Position numbers and translations under genes: made by a program. A stretch of 64,000 nucleotides of DNA from the NCBI RefSeq assembly GCF_017599305.1, contig NZ_JAGFWR010000007.1:124001-188000 (forward strand). Direction: 5' to 3'. The DNA is from Micromonospora antibiotica (GTDB lineage Bacteria; Actinomycetota; Actinomycetes; Mycobacteriales; Micromonosporaceae). Numbering within the stretch: position 1 is the first letter of the stretch; the number at the start of each line of letters is the position of its first letter. A model generated the notes under the pieces. It worked only from the letters and a program-made list of their open reading frames with translations. It did not search any database and had not been told where the DNA came from. Below are positions 55,427-63,800 of the stretch, in pieces.

Positions 55427-57814
55427 GTGAAAAGACCCCTCGCCGCCGTCAGCACAGCTCTGCTCACCAGCGGATTGCTGACCTGCGTCGCCACCGCAGC
55501 GCAGGCGGCCCCGGCCGCCCCCGCTCCGGACACCGCCCCTGCCGCCCGCGCCGAGAGTCTGCTGCGCAGCAACCCCGGTGCCGTGCAGGGCGCGAGCGGA
55601 GAGGCCTACCAGGCCGTCCGCACCAAGGTCGACGCCAACGGCGCCGCGCACGTCCGCTACACCCGCACCTACCAGGGTCTGCGGGTGTACGGCGGTGACT
55701 TCGTCATCCACACCGCGCCCAACGGGACCCTCGCCGGCACCTCGGTCGGCCTGTCCGCTCCGCTCGCCCTGGGCACCACCGCCAAGATCAGCCCGGCGGC
55801 GGCCAAGGCGACGGCCCGCAAGGCGTTCTCCGGCAAGATCACCGAGGTGGGTACGCCGGAACTGTTCGTCGACGCCACCTCCGGCAAGGGCCGGCTCGCC
55901 TGGGAGACCGTGCTGTCCGGCTGGAAGGCCGACCAGCAGACCCCGTCGAAGCTGCACGTCATCACCGACGCCAGCACCGGCCGGGTCATCGGCGCGCACG
56001 ACGAGATCGAGTCCGTGGTCGGCAGCGGCCAGGGCATCTACACCGGCTCGGTCAGCATCGACACCACGCTCTCCGGCAGCACCTACCAGATGATCGACCC
56101 GTCGCACGGCAACGGCCGCACCTGCGACATGAACAACGGCACCAGCACCTGCACCACGTTCACCGACGCCGACAACGCCTGGGGCGACGGCACCAACACC
56201 AACCGGCAGTCCGCCGGCGTCGACGCCCACTTCGGTGCGGCCAAGACGTTCGACTACTTCAAGAACGTGCACGGCCGCAACGGCATCTTCGGCAACGGCG
56301 CGGGCGTGCCCAGCCGGGTCCACTACGGCCGCAACTACATCAACGCCTTCTGGGACGGCGCCCAGATGACCTACGGCGACGGCGCCAGCAACTCCCGGCC
56401 GCTGGTCTCCCTCGACGTGGCCGGCCACGAGATGAGCCACGGCGTCACCGAGGCCGTCTCCGGCCTGGTCTACTCCGGCGAGTCGGGCGGCCTCAACGAG
56501 TCCACCAGCGACATCTTCGGCAACATGGTCGAGTTCTACGCCGCCGCGCCGAGCGACCCGGGCGACTACCAGGTCGGCGAGAAGATCAACATCAACGGCA
56601 ACGGCACCCCGCTGCGCTACATGTACAACCCGTCGCTGGACGGCTCGTCCGACTCGTGCTGGAGCACCAGCACCAAGAACAAGGACGTGCACTACTCCTC
56701 CGGCGTCGGCAACCACTTCTTCTTCAACCTCGCCGAGGGCACCGGCGCCACGTCGTACGGCACCTCGCCGGTCTGCGGCTCCGCCCCGGCGGTCACCGGC
56801 ATCGGCCGGGAGAAGGCCGAGAAGATCTGGTTCCGCGCCCTGGACGTGTACTTCACCTCCAACACGTCGTACGTCAACACCAGCACCCCGGCCAACACCG
56901 CCCGCGCGTACAGCCTCAAGGCGGCGACCGACCTGTACGGCAGCTGCTCCACGGAGTACAAGGCCGTCCAGGCGGCGTGGACCGCGGTCAACGTGGCCGG
57001 CAGCGACGCCCCCTGCTCCTCCACCGGTAACGACTTCTCCGTCTCGCTCTCCCCGACCTCCGGTTCGGTGACCGCGGGCGGTTCGGTCGCCACCACCGTC
57101 GCCACCGCGACCACCAGCGGCACCGCGCAGACCGTGACGTTCTCCGCGTCCGGCCTGCCGACCGGCGCGACCGCGTCGTTCAGCCCGGCCTCGGTGACCT
57201 CGGGCGCCTCGTCGACCCTGACCATCGCCACCTCGGCCAGCACCCCGGCCGGCAGCTACCCGGTGACCGTCACCGGCACCGGCGCGGTGGCCCACTCGGC
57301 CAGCTACACGCTGATCGTGAGCAGCGTCGGTGGCAGCTGCACCGCCGGCCAGCTCCTGGGCAACCCCGGCTTCGAGTCCGGCAACACGGTCTGGGCGGCC
57401 AGCACGGGCGTCATCGGGCAGAACGGCGCCAGCCAGCCCACCCACGGTGGCACCTGGAACGCCTGGATGGGCGGCACCGGTGGCACCCTGACCGAGACGC
57501 TCTCCCAGTCGGTGAGCGTGCCGGCCGGCTGCTCGACGTACAACTTCAGCTTCTGGCTGCACATCGACACCCGGGAGGTCAGCTCCACCACCGCGTACGA
57601 CAAGCTGACCGTGCAGGTGCTCAACTCCTCCGGCACCGTGCTGGCGACCCTGGCGACCTACTCGAACCTGAACAAGGCCACCGGGTACACCCAGCGCTCG
57701 TTCTCGCTGGCCGCGTACGCCGGCCAGAGCGTGACCCTGAAGTTCACCGGCACCGAGGACGCCTCGCTGCGGACGTCCTTCGTGGTCGACGACACCGCGC
57801 TCGACGTCTCCTGA
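55427..57814 (+). CDS. Secreted M4 (thermolysin-like) metallopeptidase with C-terminal binding domains
   Basis: A 795-residue exported zinc protease. A signal peptide (to about residue 30) is followed by an FTP/PepSY propeptide (about 40-200, YTRTYQGLRVYGGDFVIHTA) and the M4 catalytic domain (about 205-520). Zinc ligands are His334 and His338 in GHEMSHGVTEA and Glu358 in GGLNESTSD, 24 residues after the first His as in thermolysin. Then come an Ig-like domain (about 525-630) and a lectin/CBM-like jelly roll (about 635-795, GNPGFESGNTVWAAS). GTG at 55427 has AGGAGGG upstream. Divergent from the emfourin-like gene. Confidence 0.94.
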   Translation: MKRPLAAVSTALLTSGLLTCVATAAQAAPAAPAPDTAPAARAESLLRSNPGAVQGASGEAYQAVRTKVDANGAAHVRYTRTYQGLRVYGGDFVIHTAPNGTLAGTSVGLSAPLALGTTAKISPAAAKATARKAFSGKITEVGTPELFVDATSGKGRLAWETVLSGWKADQQTPSKLHVITDASTGRVIGAHDEIESVVGSGQGIYTGSVSIDTTLSGSTYQMIDPSHGNGRTCDMNNGTSTCTTFTDADNAWGDGTNTNRQSAGVDAHFGAAKTFDYFKNVHGRNGIFGNGAGVPSRVHYGRNYINAFWDGAQMTYGDGASNSRPLVSLDVAGHEMSHGVTEAVSGLVYSGESGGLNESTSDIFGNMVEFYAAAPSDPGDYQVGEKININGNGTPLRYMYNPSLDGSSDSCWSTSTKNKDVHYSSGVGNHFFFNLAEGTGATSYGTSPVCGSAPAVTGIGREKAEKIWFRALDVYFTSNTSYVNTSTPANTARAYSLKAATDLYGSCSTEYKAVQAAWTAVNVAGSDAPCSSTGNDFSVSLSPTSGSVTAGGSVATTVATATTSGTAQTVTFSASGLPTGATASFSPASVTSGASSTLTIATSASTPAGSYPVTVTGTGAVAHSASYTLIVSSVGGSCTAGQLLGNPGFESGNTVWAASTGVIGQNGASQPTHGGTWNAWMGGTGGTLTETLSQSVSVPAGCSTYNFSFWLHIDTREVSSTTAYDKLTVQVLNSSGTVLATLATYSNLNKATGYTQRSFSLAAYAGQSVTLKFTGTEDASLRTSFVVDDTALDVS

Positions 57815-57830
57815 CCTGATCGTCGTGCCG

Positions 57831-57873
57831 GCGGGCCCGACGGCCACCCCTCCCGGGTGGTCGTCGGGCCCGC
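57831..57873 (+). terminator. Terminator after the M4 protease gene
   Basis: A 19-bp stem (57831-57849 and 57855-57873) with one G-T pair and a 5-nt loop directly after the stop. Confidence 0.88.
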
Positions 57874-57935
57874 GCCGTTATGGTCGCCGCACCGACGCGG
57901 CACGTGCCGGTGCGGCGACGAGAGGGGTGGTGGCG

Positions 57936-58700
57936 GTGTCGGACGCGGAGTTGACCGTCGGGGTGACCGGCGCGGTGGCGACGGTGACGATCCGGAACCC
58001 GGGCCGGCGCAACGCGATGACCCCGGCCATGTGGCGTCGGCTGCCGGTGCTGCTGGACGGGCTGGAGGCCGACCCGGCCGTGCGCGCCCTGGTGCTCACC
58101 GGTGCCGACGGGGCGTTCTGCGCCGGTGCCGACCTCGGCGCTCTCGACGAGCTGCTGGACGCGCACGGGGACGCGGGCATCGCGGTCGCCGCCGAGGAGC
58201 GGTTGGCGGCGTTCGCCAAGCCCACCGTCGCGGCGGTGCAGGGCCCCTGCGTGGGCGGTGGTTGCCTGCTCGCGGTCGCCTGCGACCTGCGGATCGCCGC
58301 CCCGGACGCCCGGTTCGGGGTGCCGCCGGCCCGGCTCGGGCTGGTCTACCCGGCCCCCACCACCCGGCGGCTGACCCGGCTCGTCGGCCCGTCCACGGCC
58401 AAGTTCCTGATCTTCACCGCCGAGCTGATCGACGCCGAACGGGCGCTGCGGGTCGGCCTGGCCGACGAGGTGGCCGACGACCTGCCCGGCCGGGTCACCG
58501 CGATCACCGCCGCCATCGCCGCGCGCTCCCAGCTCAGCGTCGCCGCCGCCAAGGAGATCATCGACGACCGGGCCAGCCCGGCCCGGATCGCCTGGTGGCA
58601 CCGGAAGGCACGGGACAGCGGCGAGGCCCGGGAGGGCGTCGCCGCCCACCACGAACGCCGCCCACCCGACTTCCCCTGGTCGCCGTCCGCCCCCCACTGA
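57936..58700 (+). CDS. Enoyl-CoA hydratase/isomerase family protein
   Basis: A 254-residue crotonase-fold enzyme. The oxyanion-hole segments are GADGAFCAGADLGAL and VQGPCVGGGCLLAVACDLRI; the second catalytic region is FGVPPARLGLVYPAPTTRRL, where the usual general-base Glu position reads Val-Tyr-Pro, so true hydratase activity is uncertain. GTG at 57936 has GAGAGGGG upstream. A single gene between two strong hairpins; pathway unknown. Confidence 0.87.
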   Translation: MSDAELTVGVTGAVATVTIRNPGRRNAMTPAMWRRLPVLLDGLEADPAVRALVLTGADGAFCAGADLGALDELLDAHGDAGIAVAAEERLAAFAKPTVAAVQGPCVGGGCLLAVACDLRIAAPDARFGVPPARLGLVYPAPTTRRLTRLVGPSTAKFLIFTAELIDAERALRVGLADEVADDLPGRVTAITAAIAARSQLSVAAAKEIIDDRASPARIAWWHRKARDSGEAREGVAAHHERRPPDFPWSPSAPH

Positions 58701-58754
58701 CCCTCCGCCGCCCGGCTGACCCTCCCCGCCGGGCTGCCACCGTCGTGATGGGGG

Positions 58755-58812
58755 CACTTTCGTGGTTGTAGTGGCAACGGAGCGGACGGATGCCACTACA
58801 ACCACGAAAGTG
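58755..58812. repeat. Perfect 22-bp inverted repeat, probable bidirectional terminator
   Basis: Arms 58755-58776 and 58791-58812 are exactly complementary around a 14-nt loop; the core is GTGGTTGTAGTGGCA. It lies between convergent genes (enoyl-CoA hydratase and HNH). The remaining bases to 58998 are GC-rich, with a repeated GGCCGG(C/T)GGGGTGGTGAG unit, and no gene is seen. Confidence 0.85.
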
Positions 58813-58998
58813 AGTCGATCACGGTGGCGCGGGTCTGCGGCGGGGCCGGGCCGGAGGTGGTGCGGGGTTGGGTTCTCGTGGGTCCGGCGAGGTGGTGAGG
58901 GCCGGCGGGGTGGTGAGGGCCGGTGGGGTGGTGAGGGCCGGCGGGCGTCGCGCCGGGGCGTACCCGACGCGACCCCCTGTGCCCGCCGGCCGGTCCCG

Positions 58999-59442
58999 TC
59001 ACCGCCCGGCGAGGCTCGCCCAGCTCGGCGTCGCCGGCTCCCGCCGCAGCGGCATGCCGGCCTCGGCCGGCGTCCGGTCCCCCTTGCGCTGGTTGCACGC
59101 GTAGCAGGCGGCGGTGGTGTTCCGCCAGGTGTTCCGGCCGCCGCGCGAGCGGGGCAGCACGTGGTCGACGGTGCCGGCCGGCCCGCCGCAGTACGCGCAC
59201 CGCCCACCGTCGCGGCGCAACACCCCCGCCCGGGACCAGGCCGGCCCGGCGCTGAACCGCCAACGGGTGACGACGTACCGGACGAGGCGGACCACCCGGG
59301 GGACGGGGAAGACCCCGATCACCCGGTCCGGCTCGGCCTCGTGGATCTCGGCGACCCGACGGCACAGCATCCGGATCGCGTGTTGGACGGTGACCCGGTG
59401 CAGCGGGCCGAGGTCGGCGTTGATGACGAGGACGGCGTCCAC
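58999..59442 (-). CDS. HNH endonuclease
   Basis: A 147-residue protein. The N-terminal part (1-75, MDAVLVINADLGPLHRVTVQ, IRMLCRRVAEIHEAEPDRVI) is typical of actinobacterial HNH proteins. The C-terminal HNH/zinc domain reads RCAYCGGPAGTVDHVLPRSR then NTTAACYACNQRKGDRTPAE, with two C-X2-C knuckles and the catalytic His of DHVLPRS. The role (repair, defence or housekeeping) is unknown. GTG at 59442 has a GAAGGGAGAG site. Confidence 0.9.
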   Translation of the reverse strand: MDAVLVINADLGPLHRVTVQHAIRMLCRRVAEIHEAEPDRVIGVFPVPRVVRLVRYVVTRWRFSAGPAWSRAGVLRRDGGRCAYCGGPAGTVDHVLPRSRGGRNTWRNTTAACYACNQRKGDRTPAEAGMPLRREPATPSWASLAGR

Positions 59443-59982
59443 CGGGCTCTCCCTTCACGGTCGGCGGTCGGTCGGTCTGTCGGGCCGGTCGGCGGGGCCG
59501 CCCGTCCGGAGTGGGACCGGGTCGGACGGGCCCAATGCCGGGTCCGGGTGTCGGCCCCGGACGACGAAGGCCGCCCGGTCCTCAGGTGGGACGGGGCGGC
59601 CGGCGCGTACGGGCACGCGTCAGTCGGGATTCCCGTCCCGGGGGTGTTCGGCTCGGTAACCGTCGATGGGTAGCGTCGACCACGCCCTGGTGTGGTGCGG
59701 CGACATCATGGCGTGCTCCCGGTTCGACTGGTTGACCTTGCGCGGACCACGGTAGGCGTGGCGCTGTGGGCGGGCAACGCATTTCGATGCCCACGCTGCT
59801 CCAGGCCCCGCACCCGACGCGGGTCGACCGGAGCCCCGCCCTGCTGCCGCCCCCCGCCGTGGGGCCGCCCCCCGCCGTGGGGCCGCCGCGCGCCCATGCG
59901 GCGACCCCGCCGACGGCTACGGGCGGGTCGACCGGGCGGTGCCGGGGCGGTCATGTGCAGACCGGCCGATGCCGTGGGCAGG
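59443..59982. other. Gene-poor region with one possible 29-codon ORF
   Basis: No full-size gene is convincing. An 18-bp tandem repeat (CCGCCCCCCGCCGTGGGG, two copies near 59847-59882) lies in the second half. A short coding-like frame is listed separately. Confidence 0.5.
59666..59755 (+). CDS. Possible 29-residue small protein
   Basis: ATG-started frame MGSVDHALVWCGDIMACSRF then DWLTLRGPR. Third codon positions are G or C in 26 of 29 codons, as in the real genes around it, and two cysteines are spaced C-X5-C. No ribosome-binding site or sure promoter is seen, and an in-frame stop lies 9 nt upstream. It may be a real small protein or chance. Confidence 0.25.
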   Translation: MGSVDHALVWCGDIMACSRFDWLTLRGPR

Positions 59983-60951
59983 TTACGAGCGGACCGACCA
60001 GACGGTGACGTCGACCGAGGCCGGCTGCGCCTGGTAGCGGTTGTGGTCGATCCGGACGTAGTTGACCACCGTCGGGTCGCCCGGGTCGGGCTGGCAGTAG
60101 GTGACCGGGGTGGGTTCGAGCTGTTCGAGGTCGACGCTCGAATACCGCTGCGCCTTCGGGTTGCGGCAGCCCTCGTAGCTGAGGTCGGTCGGGTCGTCGG
60201 TCCAGTTGTAGAGGGCGAGCTGGTGGTCCTTCCCCTGGAAGATCAGGGTGCCCGCACCGGTGCCCTTCGCCAGTCGGGGCCTCGGCAGGAAGTAGACCGA
60301 GTCCCCGTCGAGCAGCTTCCAGTGCGGCGCGTCCTTCGGCGGCACCCAGTCCGGCCCGACCGGCCCGGGGGTGGGCGTCGGCCGGGCCGTGGGGGTCGGG
60401 CCGGGGCCGGCCGTGGGCCCGTCCGGCCCGGGGGTCGGGATCGCCGGGGTGGTGGTGGGCGTCGCCCCGGACGGATCGACGGTGGGTGTCGTCCCGACCG
60501 GGGTCGCCGTGACGCTGGGGTCGGCCGACGAGGCGTCGACGGAGGTCGTGGGGGAGGCGCTGCGCGCGTCCGGCGTGCGGTCCGTCGGCCAGGAGAGCAC
60601 GGCCACCGTACCGACGATCACCAGCAGCAGCGCGGCGATCCCCGCCGGCAGCCGCCAGCGTCGCCAGCGGCGGCGCGACCCCGGGGCCGACGGAGTGGCG
60701 TCTGCTCCGGTCGGTGCGTCGGACGCGGGCGGGGTCGACCCCGGCGGTAGGGCGGCGGCGTCCGCCGCCGCCCGGGACAGCCGTGGGTCGATCGCGCTGA
60801 ACAGGGACAACAGCCCGAGCGCGCTCGCGGCGAAGACGCCGGCCAGGCCCACCAGGGCATTGGCCTTGTCGACCCCGATCCGCCAGGCCAGCACCGCCAC
60901 CCCGATGGCGGCCACGGTGAGCAACGTGTAGGCCTTTCGCGGTCCCGTCAT
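59983..60951 (-). CDS. Two-helix membrane protein with a proline-threonine-rich linker
   Basis: A 322-residue protein: two membrane helices at the N-terminus (AYTLLTVAAIGVAVLAWRIG and ALVGLAGVFAASALGLLSLF), a basic loop, a third helix (PAGIAALLLVIVGTVAVLSW, about 115-134), a Pro/Thr/Ser linker (about 140-215) and an outer C-terminal domain with two cysteines (YEGCRNPK and VTYCQPDP) and repeated tyrosines (HQLALYNWTDD). ATG at 60951; another ATG at 60960 is possible. Divergent from adhE. Function unknown. Confidence 0.65.
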   Translation of the reverse strand: MTGPRKAYTLLTVAAIGVAVLAWRIGVDKANALVGLAGVFAASALGLLSLFSAIDPRLSRAAADAAALPPGSTPPASDAPTGADATPSAPGSRRRWRRWRLPAGIAALLLVIVGTVAVLSWPTDRTPDARSASPTTSVDASSADPSVTATPVGTTPTVDPSGATPTTTPAIPTPGPDGPTAGPGPTPTARPTPTPGPVGPDWVPPKDAPHWKLLDGDSVYFLPRPRLAKGTGAGTLIFQGKDHQLALYNWTDDPTDLSYEGCRNPKAQRYSSVDLEQLEPTPVTYCQPDPGDPTVVNYVRIDHNRYQAQPASVDVTVWSVRS

Positions 60952-61023
60952 GCGAATCATGGTGGCCGGGGGCGGCGGGACACGGTGTCGGGTAGGCGAC
61001 GCCGCGTGCTCGCCGGGTGACAT

Positions 61024-61083
61024 CGGGACCTTCGGCCGACCGGAGGCACCCGGGTCGGCGTGACGACGGGACCTTTGGCCACC
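61024..61083. promoter_or_regulatory. Two DevR/DosR-like boxes upstream of adhE
   Basis: CGGGACCTTCGGCCGAC (61024-61040) and CGGGACCTTTGGCCACC (61067-61083) share the core GGGACCTT-GGCC, start 43 bp apart (about four helical turns), and lie 90-150 bp before adhE. DevR/DosR/OsdR boxes in actinomycetes have a GGGAC...GNCC layout and control hypoxia genes. Confidence 0.5.
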
Positions 61084-61171
61084 GTCGGACGGGTCCTTGC
61101 GCCCCACCGCCGAGACGGCCGTCGATGGATGCTGAGGGTGTCCGAGACGCCGCCAACCGCCGAGGTGAAAC

Positions 61172-63745
61172 ATGTCGACCGAACTCGCCACCACGATCGA
61201 CGCCCTGGTCGCCGCCGGCCTCAAGGCCCTGGCCGACTACGACCGGTACGACCAGGAGCAGATCGACCACATCGTCCGCAAGGCGTCGGTGGCCGCGCTG
61301 GACCGGCATGCCGCCCTCGCCCAGCTCGCCGTCGCCGAGACCGGTCGGGGGGTGTTCGAGGACAAGGCGGTGAAGAACATCTTCGCCTGCGAGCACGTCA
61401 CGCACAGCATGGCGAAGACCCGTACCGTGGGGGTGATCGCCCGGGACGAGATCAGCGGCATCGTCGAGATCGCCGACCCGGTGGGCGTGGTCGCCGGGAT
61501 CACCCCGGTCACCAACCCCACCTCGACCACCATCTTCAAGGCGCTGCTGGCGCTCAAGACCCGTAACCCGATCATCTTCGCCTTCCACCCGGCGGCGCAG
61601 CGGTGCAGCGTCGAGGCCGCCCGCACGGTACGCGACGCGGCGGTCGCCGCCGGAGCGCCCGAGCACTGCATACAGTGGATCGAGGAGCCGTCGGTCGAGG
61701 CGACCACCGCGCTGATGCACCACCCCGGGGTCGCGACCATCCTCGCCACCGGCGGCAACGCCATGGTCCGGGCCGCCTACTCGGCGGGAAAACCGGCACT
61801 GGGTGTGGGCGCGGGCAACGTGCCGGCCTGGATCGAGGCGAGCGCCAAGCTCAAGCGCGCGGTCAACGACATCGTGCTGTCCAAGTCGTTCGACAACGGC
61901 ATGATCTGCGCCTCCGAGCAGGCCGTCATCCTCGACGCGGCGATCCACGACGCCGCCCTCGACGAGTTCCGCACCCTGCACGCCCACCTGGCGACCCCGG
62001 CGGAGAAGGAGAAGCTGGAGGCGCTGCTGTTCCCCGCCGGGAAGCTCAACCCCGACGTGGTGGGCCGGACGGCCGCCTGGATCGCCGACGCCGCCGGGAT
62101 CACCGTCGCCCCGGACACCTCGATCATCCTGGTCGCGGTCGACCGGGTCGGCCCCGACGAGCCGCTGACCCGGGAGAAGCTCTGCCCGGTGCTGGCCGTG
62201 CTGCGCGCCGACAGCCGCGAGCAGGGCCTGCGGTACGCCGAGCAGATGGTCGAGTTCCACGGGCTCGGACACAGCGCGGTCATCCACACCGCCGACGAGG
62301 ACCTGGTGGAGGAGTTCGGCCGCCGGGTCAAGGCGGTCCGGATCATCTGGAACTCGCCGGCCTCGCAGGGCGGCATCGGCGACATGTACAACGCGTTCCT
62401 GCCGTCGCTGACGCTGGGCTGCGGCAGCTACGGGCGTACCTCGGTGTCGGACAACGTGTCGGCGGTGAACCTGCTCAACATCAAGCGGATCGGCCGGCGG
62501 AACAACAACATGCAGTGGTTCAAGGTCCCGTCGAAGATCTTCTTCGAGGCGAACGCGATCCGCTACCTCGCCGAGATGCCCGACGTGCACCGGGTCACCG
62601 TTGTCACCGACGCCACCATGACCCGGCTCGGCTTCGTCGACCGGATCAACCGGGTGCTGCAACGCCGCCCTGAGCGGATCGCCCTGCAGATCATCGACGA
62701 CGTGGAACCCGAGCCGAGCGTCGACACCGTCGACCGGGGGGCCGCGCTGATGCGGGCCTTCCGCCCGGACACCATCGTCGCCCTCGGTGGCGGCTCGGCG
62801 ATGGACGCGGCCAAGGTGATGTGGCTGCGTTACGAGCACCCGGACGTGGTCTTCGACGACATGCGGGAGAAGTTCTTCGACATCCGCAAGCGCGCCTTCA
62901 CATTTCCCACCCTCGGCGCGCTGGCCCGGCTGGTCTGCGTACCGACCACGTCGGGCACGGGCGCGGAGGTGACCCCGTTCGCGGTGATCACCGACCACCG
63001 GACCGGCAAGAAGTACCCGCTGGCCGACTACGCGCTCACCCCGACCGTGGCGATCGTCGACCCGGTGCTGACCGCCAGCATGCCGGCGACCATCGCCGCC
63101 GACAGCGGCTTCGACGCCCTCACCCATGCCATCGAGGCGTACGTGTCGGTGTACGCGAACGACTTCACCGACGGGCTCGCCCTGCACGCCATCCGGCTGA
63201 TCTTCGGCAACCTGGAACGGGCGGTGGTCGACGCCGACCCCGAGGCGCGGGAACGGATGCACAACGCGGGCACCATCGCCGGGATGGCGTTCGGCAGCGC
63301 CTTCCTCGGCATCGTGCACGCCATGTCGCACACCCTCGGCGCGACGTTCCACATCGCCCACGGCCGGACCAACGCGGTGCTGCTGCCGCACGTGATCCGC
63401 TACAACGGCACCGTCCCGGCGAAGCTGTCCGGCTGGCCGCGTTACGAGAGCTACCGGGCACCGGAACGCTTCGCCGAGATCGCCGCCCAGCTCGGCCTGC
63501 CGGCGGGCACCCCGGCGCAAGGGGTGGCGTCGCTGGCCGAGGCGGTGGAACGGTTGCGCGACGCGGTCGGCATCGAACCGTCGTTCGCCGCGATCGGTGT
63601 CGACCGGGCGGCGTTCGAGGCGGCGCTGCCGCAGCAGGCCCTCAACGCCTACGAGGACCAGTGCGCCCCGGCGAACCCCCGGATGCCGATGCTCGACGAC
63701 ATGCAGCAGCTCATGCGGGACGCCTACCAGGGCACGTCGCGCTGA
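61172..63745 (+). CDS. adhE: Bifunctional acetaldehyde-CoA/alcohol dehydrogenase AdhE
   Basis: An 857-residue fermentative enzyme that reduces acetyl-CoA to ethanol in two NADH-dependent steps and forms spirosomes. The N-terminal aldehyde dehydrogenase half (1-440) has the CoA/NAD site (GVVAGITPVTNPTSTTIFKA; GVGAGNVPAWIE) and catalytic Cys in NGMICASEQA. The C-terminal iron alcohol dehydrogenase half (about 455-857) has IVALGGGSAMDAAKVMWLRY and metal histidines in GFDALTHAIEAYVS and IVHAMSHTLGATFHIAHGRT. ATG at 61172 has a GAGG site. Ethanol formation is unusual for aerobic actinomycetes; the upstream boxes suggest use under oxygen limitation. Confidence 0.96.
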   Translation: MSTELATTIDALVAAGLKALADYDRYDQEQIDHIVRKASVAALDRHAALAQLAVAETGRGVFEDKAVKNIFACEHVTHSMAKTRTVGVIARDEISGIVEIADPVGVVAGITPVTNPTSTTIFKALLALKTRNPIIFAFHPAAQRCSVEAARTVRDAAVAAGAPEHCIQWIEEPSVEATTALMHHPGVATILATGGNAMVRAAYSAGKPALGVGAGNVPAWIEASAKLKRAVNDIVLSKSFDNGMICASEQAVILDAAIHDAALDEFRTLHAHLATPAEKEKLEALLFPAGKLNPDVVGRTAAWIADAAGITVAPDTSIILVAVDRVGPDEPLTREKLCPVLAVLRADSREQGLRYAEQMVEFHGLGHSAVIHTADEDLVEEFGRRVKAVRIIWNSPASQGGIGDMYNAFLPSLTLGCGSYGRTSVSDNVSAVNLLNIKRIGRRNNNMQWFKVPSKIFFEANAIRYLAEMPDVHRVTVVTDATMTRLGFVDRINRVLQRRPERIALQIIDDVEPEPSVDTVDRGAALMRAFRPDTIVALGGGSAMDAAKVMWLRYEHPDVVFDDMREKFFDIRKRAFTFPTLGALARLVCVPTTSGTGAEVTPFAVITDHRTGKKYPLADYALTPTVAIVDPVLTASMPATIAADSGFDALTHAIEAYVSVYANDFTDGLALHAIRLIFGNLERAVVDADPEARERMHNAGTIAGMAFGSAFLGIVHAMSHTLGATFHIAHGRTNAVLLPHVIRYNGTVPAKLSGWPRYESYRAPERFAEIAAQLGLPAGTPAQGVASLAEAVERLRDAVGIEPSFAAIGVDRAAFEAALPQQALNAYEDQCAPANPRMPMLDDMQQLMRDAYQGTSR

Positions 63746-63752
63746 CCGGGTG

Positions 63753-63797
63753 GCCCGACAGCCCCGCCCGGCCGGGGGCCGGGCGGGGCTGTCGGGC
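63753..63797. terminator. Bidirectional terminator after adhE
   Basis: A perfect 21-bp stem (63753-63773 and 63777-63797) with a 3-nt loop between convergent genes. Confidence 0.9.
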
Positions 63798-63800
63798 GGT

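Noticed and set aside
54665..57847. Very long open frame on the minus strand covering the M4 protease gene
   Set aside because: Only its last 198 codons (the emfourin-like lipoprotein) look like protein; the rest is the antisense shadow of the protease gene, rich in Arg/Gly/Ala without domains.
59706..59954. 82-codon minus-strand frame rich in Arg and Gly
   Set aside because: It consists largely of an 18-bp tandem repeat translation, lacks a ribosome-binding site, and overlaps the more coding-like short frame on the other strand.
59951..63520. Open frame of nearly 1200 codons antisense to adhE
   Set aside because: It is a mirror of adhE; no domain, and the adhE reading is full-length and canonical.
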